Source: Flavobacteriales bacterium (lineage in GTDB: Bacteria; Bacteroidota; Bacteroidia; CAIKAF01). Taken from it: a stretch of 59,182 bases of DNA. The notes under the pieces are model-generated. The model did not search any database. It saw nothing but the letters and a program-made list of their open reading frames with translations, and had not been told where the DNA came from. Location: assembly GCA_022402535.1 (NCBI GenBank), contig JAKRSD010000030.1, positions 1-59,182 of the forward strand, read 5' to 3'. The translations under genes were made by a program, and so were the position numbers. This document shows, piece after piece, positions 54,522-59,182 of the stretch; position 1 is the stretch's first letter, and every line of letters begins with the position of its first letter.

Positions 54522-56879
54522 ATGAAGCATCTGTTTTCCATAATATGTATTTGTTTATTTCATGGGTTAGTTTGGGCTCAGCCCGCTAATGATGAATGTG
54601 AGGGAGCCATAGATTTAGGTATTTTACCTGTTCCCACAGCCTGTCCAAACGGAGTAGGCGGAACCATTACCATTAATTCCAGCAATGACAATTCTACGCC
54701 GGGTAATCCTTATATCTATCAAACAGCCTGTAATCCTTCCGTAGGAAATGGAGAAATGGTTCCCCAGGCAAATGATGTCTGGTATAGTTTCACGGCCACG
54801 GGATATAATGTCACGATTATGGCCAATGTACTTTTTGGAATCCAAAATTTGAATATTGGTCTTTATCAGGGCACTTGTGGTGCTTTGGAAGGAAGGGGCT
54901 GTGCCACAACCAACAACGGAATGGTTCAGCTTTATGTAGATCAGCTGGTTCCGGGGAATACCTATTATATACAATTAAGCGGTGGCGTTGGCGAGTATGG
55001 TGATTTATATCTGATGGTGAACAACAACATCAACTGTGACAACTGTATGTTGCTCTCGTCACTTACGGTGAATCCTCCTCCAGTTAATGGCACTTACCAA
55101 CCCGGACAAACTGTAGATTTTTGCTACCATATTGATGAATATGCTGAAGTAAATACCAATTGGCTTCATGGAGTGCAGCTTGCTTTCGGACCAGGCTGGG
55201 ATGTTACTACGATAGTAACGCAACCTGCCCAATCTTATGACCAGCAAGGTACCTGGGGTTGGTATCCGAATGGAATTACCGATGCGCAGGGTAATCCGTG
55301 GCCGGCGGGGTTTTACTATGACCGATTTGGCGCCCCATTGGGCGGCGGAACAGCCAATGATGGAAATCCGGGAAATAATTTTGGAGATCATATTCCCGAT
55401 AATGTTACAGGAGATCAAAATCCATATACTATTCCTGCCGATATATGGAATTTTTGTTGGTCGGTTCAGGTAACCGATGTTTGTGTGCCGGGAGCAAACC
55501 TGAGCGTAACCATAAATACCAGCGGAGACGGGGAATCGGGTTCTTGGTCAAATAATGGCTGTAATAATGATCCTACCTATGTCTTTCAAGCCATCACGAC
55601 CTGCTGCCCGCCCGAAATTGATTTGGTTGCCGCAGGCTGCGATGGAAATGACGGACAAGTAACAGCCACGCCGGTCGGAAATGTATCACCATACACATAC
55701 GCATGGTTTGATGCAAACAACACATTGATATCTACTGAAAATAATGTTCCCGGAAGCCAGACATTGAGCGACTTGGCACCCGGCACTTATTCACTGCAAC
55801 TCACAGATGCCAATAACTGCTCTCAAACAGTAACTTTTACCATAGCCTCAAGTGGTACAGTTCAGGCACCTTTGCTAGGCTCTAATTCGCCGCTTTGTCA
55901 ATCCGAAACCTTATTACTAACTGCTCAGTTTGTTCAGGGTGCACAATATTTCTGGACAGGACCGGATGGTTTCACCAGCGATAATCAAAACCCTTCGGTG
56001 CTTAATATGCAGCCTGCACAAGCCGGTATTTACTCATGCTATATCGTTGTAGGCAATTGCACCAGCGCAGTTTCAACCATCAATGTGAGCCTCAGCCCTG
56101 CATTAGATGCTTCATTTACCGTGAGTCCACCGGTTTGTATTGGAGAAAGTCATACCATCACATTCTCAGGAAATGCACCTGCCGGGGCTACATTCAACTG
56201 GAACTTTTCAGGCGGCTCGGTAAACTCAGGTAACGGTCCGGGACCGTACAATGTTACCTGGCCTACTCCAGGAAATTATCTTGTAACGCTTAGTGTTAAT
56301 GCTAACGGTTGCCAAGGAAACTCAGCAGGAACGGCCATTGTTGTACCTAATCCGGTTCCGGGATTCAGCATTTCACCAAACATCGTTTTTGAAAACAACC
56401 CTATAGTTACGATTACAGACGGTTCAATTGGAGCCACTATATGGAATTACAGCATCAGTGACGGAAGTTCTTTTTCAACCCCCGGATTCGACTATTCATT
56501 TGGAGGGCCGGCTACCTATTACATTACCCAGACTGTTTCAAACCAGTATGGATGTACGGCCCAAACCGTCCAGAATATCATTGTAAGACCTTCTTCCTCT
56601 ATATATATACCAAACGCATTTACGCCTGGAAACAATGACAACACAAATAATTCTTGGGGTGTAATTGCAAACAATATCAGCAACTTCAGGGTTATGGTTT
56701 TCAGTCGTTGGGGCGAAGTGATTTTTTCTTCGTATGACCAACATGAACAATGGACAGGACATAAAAATTACAATCGGAAAGAACTGGTAAAACAGGATGT
56801 GTATGTCTATAAGGTATGGTATACCGATGCCCAGGGAAATGATCAAACAATTATAGGTCACGTTTCAGTGGTTAGATGA
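54522..56879 (+). CDS. Type IX secreted surface protein with type B C-terminal domain
   Basis: The 785-residue protein has a signal peptide (residues 1-19, HGLVWAQ) and an N-terminal PANDECEGAIDLG domain typical of secreted Bacteroidota proteins. It continues with a Cys-rich region, a SprB-like repeat (around VAAGCDGNDGQVTATPVG), Ig/PKD-like domains (about 450-690) and a C-terminal segment beginning IYIPNAFTPGNNDNTNN and containing NFRVMVFSRWGEVIFSS, which is the gliding-motility (CHU_C, type B) sorting domain. It is therefore exported by the type IX system and attached to or released from the surface. Its function, such as adhesion or gliding, cannot be told from sequence. Confidence 0.9.
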   Translation: MKHLFSIICICLFHGLVWAQPANDECEGAIDLGILPVPTACPNGVGGTITINSSNDNSTPGNPYIYQTACNPSVGNGEMVPQANDVWYSFTATGYNVTIMANVLFGIQNLNIGLYQGTCGALEGRGCATTNNGMVQLYVDQLVPGNTYYIQLSGGVGEYGDLYLMVNNNINCDNCMLLSSLTVNPPPVNGTYQPGQTVDFCYHIDEYAEVNTNWLHGVQLAFGPGWDVTTIVTQPAQSYDQQGTWGWYPNGITDAQGNPWPAGFYYDRFGAPLGGGTANDGNPGNNFGDHIPDNVTGDQNPYTIPADIWNFCWSVQVTDVCVPGANLSVTINTSGDGESGSWSNNGCNNDPTYVFQAITTCCPPEIDLVAAGCDGNDGQVTATPVGNVSPYTYAWFDANNTLISTENNVPGSQTLSDLAPGTYSLQLTDANNCSQTVTFTIASSGTVQAPLLGSNSPLCQSETLLLTAQFVQGAQYFWTGPDGFTSDNQNPSVLNMQPAQAGIYSCYIVVGNCTSAVSTINVSLSPALDASFTVSPPVCIGESHTITFSGNAPAGATFNWNFSGGSVNSGNGPGPYNVTWPTPGNYLVTLSVNANGCQGNSAGTAIVVPNPVPGFSISPNIVFENNPIVTITDGSIGATIWNYSISDGSSFSTPGFDYSFGGPATYYITQTVSNQYGCTAQTVQNIIVRPSSSIYIPNAFTPGNNDNTNNSWGVIANNISNFRVMVFSRWGEVIFSSYDQHEQWTGHKNYNRKELVKQDVYVYKVWYTDAQGNDQTIIGHVSVVR

Positions 56880-57035
56880 TTAATCACTATAAATAGAGAA
56901 GGTATTTTTATGCAAAAGAATAGTCTGATTGGATAAAATACCTGCTGGCTCAATAAATATCATACTTAACATTTTATTTTTTTAACCTGATTTACAATTA
57001 CTTAAATAAATAAGCTAACATTTTATTGTTGATTG

Positions 57036-57068
57036 TTTGCATTTATTAAATTATAGTTTCTACATTCG
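57036..57068 (+). promoter_or_regulatory. Promoter of the giant repeat protein
   Basis: TTTG (57036-57039) and TACATTCG (57061-57068, one change from TAnnTTTG) are separated by 21 bases. The ATG at 57094 follows. Confidence 0.45.
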
Positions 57069-57093
57069 TAATAATTGTTAAAGGTATGTGCTT

Positions 57094-59182
57094 ATGAAGA
57101 GAATTATTCTCCTAGCCAACCTCTCTATCACCTTTAACATTTTTATCACCACCTTCTCGACTCAAAGTGCAAATGCACAGATTGCAGTTAACCCTGCCGC
57201 GACACCGGCGCAGATGGTTGCAAATCTTGTAGGTACGGGAATTACGTATTCAAATGTTACATTCACCGGAGATCCAGTGGCAACGGCCATATTCACCGGT
57301 GGAGGAACCACGATTCCAAATTTGGGCATGGCTTCCGGCGTTGTATTAACTACAGGTAGGGCAAATATTGTCCCTGTTAACAATGGCGGTGCTGAGGGCT
57401 TTAATAACACAGGCCCCACCATTCCCGAATTAAATGCCATTGCAGGTGCTAACACCTTTGATGGTGCCATATTGGAATTTGACTTTGTTCCTCAAGCTCC
57501 TAATCTAACCGTAGATTATATCTTCGGTTCAGATGAATATTTGGAGTGGGTCAATTTGGGCTATAATGATGCATTTGCATTTTATATCAGCGGCCCAGGA
57601 ATAGTAGGTGAAGTAAATATAGCCACTGTAGGTGGCTTACCCGTTACTATTGACAATATCAATACGGTTCAAAACAATGCGTTTTTTGTCAATAATACAG
57701 GATCGGGTAATGGACCGCTCACTATTGAATATGATGGTTTTACTACTTTGCTTACAGCAGTTCAAACTGTAATTCCATGTTCTACATATCATATCCGATT
57801 AATGATTGCAGATGGTGGAGACGCTATTTATGATTCTGGAGTATTTATTGAAGAGAATGGTTTCTATTCTCAAGGCGCCGAAACCAGCGTTAGTGTTCAA
57901 CCCGCCTATGGCTTTGCGGCGGGTGTGGAAGGCTGCGCGGGCACTCAATTTGTTTTTACCATTCCAATGGCATTGCCGGGTAATACTACCATCAATTATA
58001 CCATCGCGGGAACTGCTATTCCCGGGGTTGATTATGCTCCATTGCCAGACAGTATTATTATACCTGCCGGACAAACCCAGGCCTTTTTACCCGTAACCAT
58101 TTTCGATGATGGAATTACAGAAGGTACAGAAACTATAACAATGACTGTAAACACGACTGTATGTACTACAGAAACATTTACTTTAAATATTATAGACCCG
58201 ACACCTATTTCCGTCAACTCAACCAATGCATCATTTTGTTTTGGACAAGGTCCAGTAAATATATCTGCATCAGGTTCTGGAGGGAATGGCACCATTTCAT
58301 ATACATGGAACAATGGCGGTGGCTCTGGGACACCAATAAGCGTTAATCCCGCAAATACAACTGTTTATACTGTTACCGCAACAGATCAGTGTGGAAAAAC
58401 AGCCACTTCCAACAGTACCGTCACAGTCACTCCTCTTCCAATCTCTACCTTTTCAATTCCATCACTAATTTGCCAAAACGATCCTTCGACTATAACATAT
58501 ACTGGAGATGCAGGCATAGGTGCAAATTATATTTGGAATTTCGGAGGCGGTTCAGCAGTACCGGGAGGTAACTCACAAGGTCCACATGCTGTTACATGGA
58601 ATTCTCCAGGAAGTTACAATGTTTCCTTACAGGTTATCAATAGCTGTACAAGTATTGTTACAAATCAAAATGTAATCGTTGAAACTTCTTACACAGGAGG
58701 TGTTCAAAATGAATCTATCTGCGACGGTGAGTCTTTCACTTTCGGGGGAACGGCTTACACCACTTCGGGTAACTATCCCTTCACGTTCAATACCATAAAC
58801 GGTTGTGATTCCACGGTGACTCTTAACCTGACCGTGAACCCCGTGTACAACGGAGGCATTCAGGCTGAATCCATCTGCTCAGGAGAATCTTTCACTTTCG
58901 GAGGAAATGCCTACAATCAGGAAGGCTCTTACTCACATACTTTCCAATCAATTTATGGTTGCGATTCCACAGTGACGCTGGAACTTACTGTTAACAATGT
59001 ATATGATGATATCCTTGAAAATGCGGTTATATGTGATGGAGAGTCATATACTTTTGGAGGAACAGCTTATACCGTAGCAGGATATTATACTCATACTTTT
59101 GCAACGATTTTTGGATGTGATTCCACAGTGACTCTGAACCTGACCGTAAACCCCGTGTACAGCGGAGGCGTGCAGGCAGAGT
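57094..59182 (+). CDS. Large choice-of-anchor L / Calx-beta / PKD surface protein, 3'-partial
   Basis: This gene starts at ATG 57094 and is open to the end of the window (about 696 codons). A signal peptide ends near residue 28 (TQSANAQ). Residues about 30-265 form a choice-of-anchor L domain (GAILEFDFVPQ then DYIFGSDEYLEW). A Calx-beta-like domain (about 270-365) with INYTIAGTAIPGVDY and a PKD-like domain (about 449-530) with YIWNFGGG follow. From residue 540 52-residue repeats begin. Such architectures belong to very long type IX secreted adhesins of Bacteroidota; the sorting domain would be beyond the window. It follows the type B-domain gene after 214 bases and has its own promoter. Confidence 0.9.
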   Translation, partial: MKRIILLANLSITFNIFITTFSTQSANAQIAVNPAATPAQMVANLVGTGITYSNVTFTGDPVATAIFTGGGTTIPNLGMASGVVLTTGRANIVPVNNGGAEGFNNTGPTIPELNAIAGANTFDGAILEFDFVPQAPNLTVDYIFGSDEYLEWVNLGYNDAFAFYISGPGIVGEVNIATVGGLPVTIDNINTVQNNAFFVNNTGSGNGPLTIEYDGFTTLLTAVQTVIPCSTYHIRLMIADGGDAIYDSGVFIEENGFYSQGAETSVSVQPAYGFAAGVEGCAGTQFVFTIPMALPGNTTINYTIAGTAIPGVDYAPLPDSIIIPAGQTQAFLPVTIFDDGITEGTETITMTVNTTVCTTETFTLNIIDPTPISVNSTNASFCFGQGPVNISASGSGGNGTISYTWNNGGGSGTPISVNPANTTVYTVTATDQCGKTATSNSTVTVTPLPISTFSIPSLICQNDPSTITYTGDAGIGANYIWNFGGGSAVPGGNSQGPHAVTWNSPGSYNVSLQVINSCTSIVTNQNVIVETSYTGGVQNESICDGESFTFGGTAYTTSGNYPFTFNTINGCDSTVTLNLTVNPVYNGGIQAESICSGESFTFGGNAYNQEGSYSHTFQSIYGCDSTVTLELTVNNVYDDILENAVICDGESYTFGGTAYTVAGYYTHTFATIFGCDSTVTLNLTVNPVYSGGVQAE
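58711..59182 (+). repeat. 156-bp tandem repeats, four starts visible
   Basis: Units begin at 58711, 58867, 59023 and 59179, each exactly 156 bases (52 codons) apart; the fourth is cut by the window end. The shared protein pattern is ICDGESFTFGGTAY, then a variable Gly/Tyr segment, GCDSTVTLNLTVNPVY and a linker. Two Cys per unit (ICDG and GCDS) may form a disulfide. DNA identity is high in the GCDSTVTLNLTVNPVY part. Confidence 0.85.

Overview
The window is chromosomal DNA of a Bacteroidota bacterium. The evidence is TAnnTTTG-type -7 promoter boxes, a protein ending in a gliding-motility/type IX secretion type B C-terminal domain, a choice-of-anchor L / Calx-beta / PKD surface protein, YfhO and DUF4834 family genes, and the purH-mreB-mreC-mreD-mrdA-rodA order. 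No transposase, integrase, phage module or CRISPR array was seen.

Layout. 1-1674: 3' end of a collagen-like / tail-fibre-like surface protein broken by one in-frame TAG. 1741-4863: DEAD-box RNA helicase, small lipoprotein, MacB-like permease. 4988-12754: purH, then (after a 554-base gap with a GC-rich hairpin element) the cell-elongation operon mreB-mreC-mreD-mrdA-rodA. 12840-13406: small outer-membrane barrel-like protein. 13575-19058: tightly packed operon of lnt, a ketosynthase-like fragment, acyl carrier protein, an active ketosynthase, a degenerate ketosynthase and a polysaccharide deacetylase, followed by a Smr-less MutS2 (19081-21156) and tRNA-Leu(CAA).

21358-39208 is a surface-glycan locus, visibly AT-richer in its core: GT-C-like membrane glycosyltransferase, divergent deacetylase, PhyH-type dioxygenase, two FkbM methyltransferases, Wzx-like flippase, a 600-aa retaining-type glycosyltransferase, the complete CMP-pseudaminic acid pathway (pseB, pseC, pseF, a pseG-pseH fusion, pseI), a GT4 glycosyltransferase and YfhO. 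Together these can make CMP-pseudaminic acid from UDP-GlcNAc, build it into a glycan and flip it across the membrane. DUF4834 and carB (lacking its allosteric domain) close this section.

42688-54068 is mixed accessory metabolism: lipoprotein, TauE/SafE permease, patatin-like phospholipase divergent from an alpha/beta hydrolase, then a leftward hmuS (heme-degrading factor) - LuxR-type regulator - TPR protein unit with a Fur-like palindrome at its promoter, an outer-membrane barrel protein, a Tat-exported alkaline-phosphatase-like protein and a neutral ceramidase. 54131-59182 holds a small secreted protein, a type IX secreted protein and the start of a giant repeat protein that runs off the window.

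Most interesting: the minimal two-ketosynthase/ACP operon behind lnt; the pseudo-receiver regulator downstream of hmuS; the signal-less ceramidase beside a Tat protein; the structured element at 6744-6810; and -7 boxes placed only a few bases upstream of some start codons, suggesting leaderless or near-leaderless mRNAs. No clearly unprecedented system was identified; all functional calls are from motif reading by eye.
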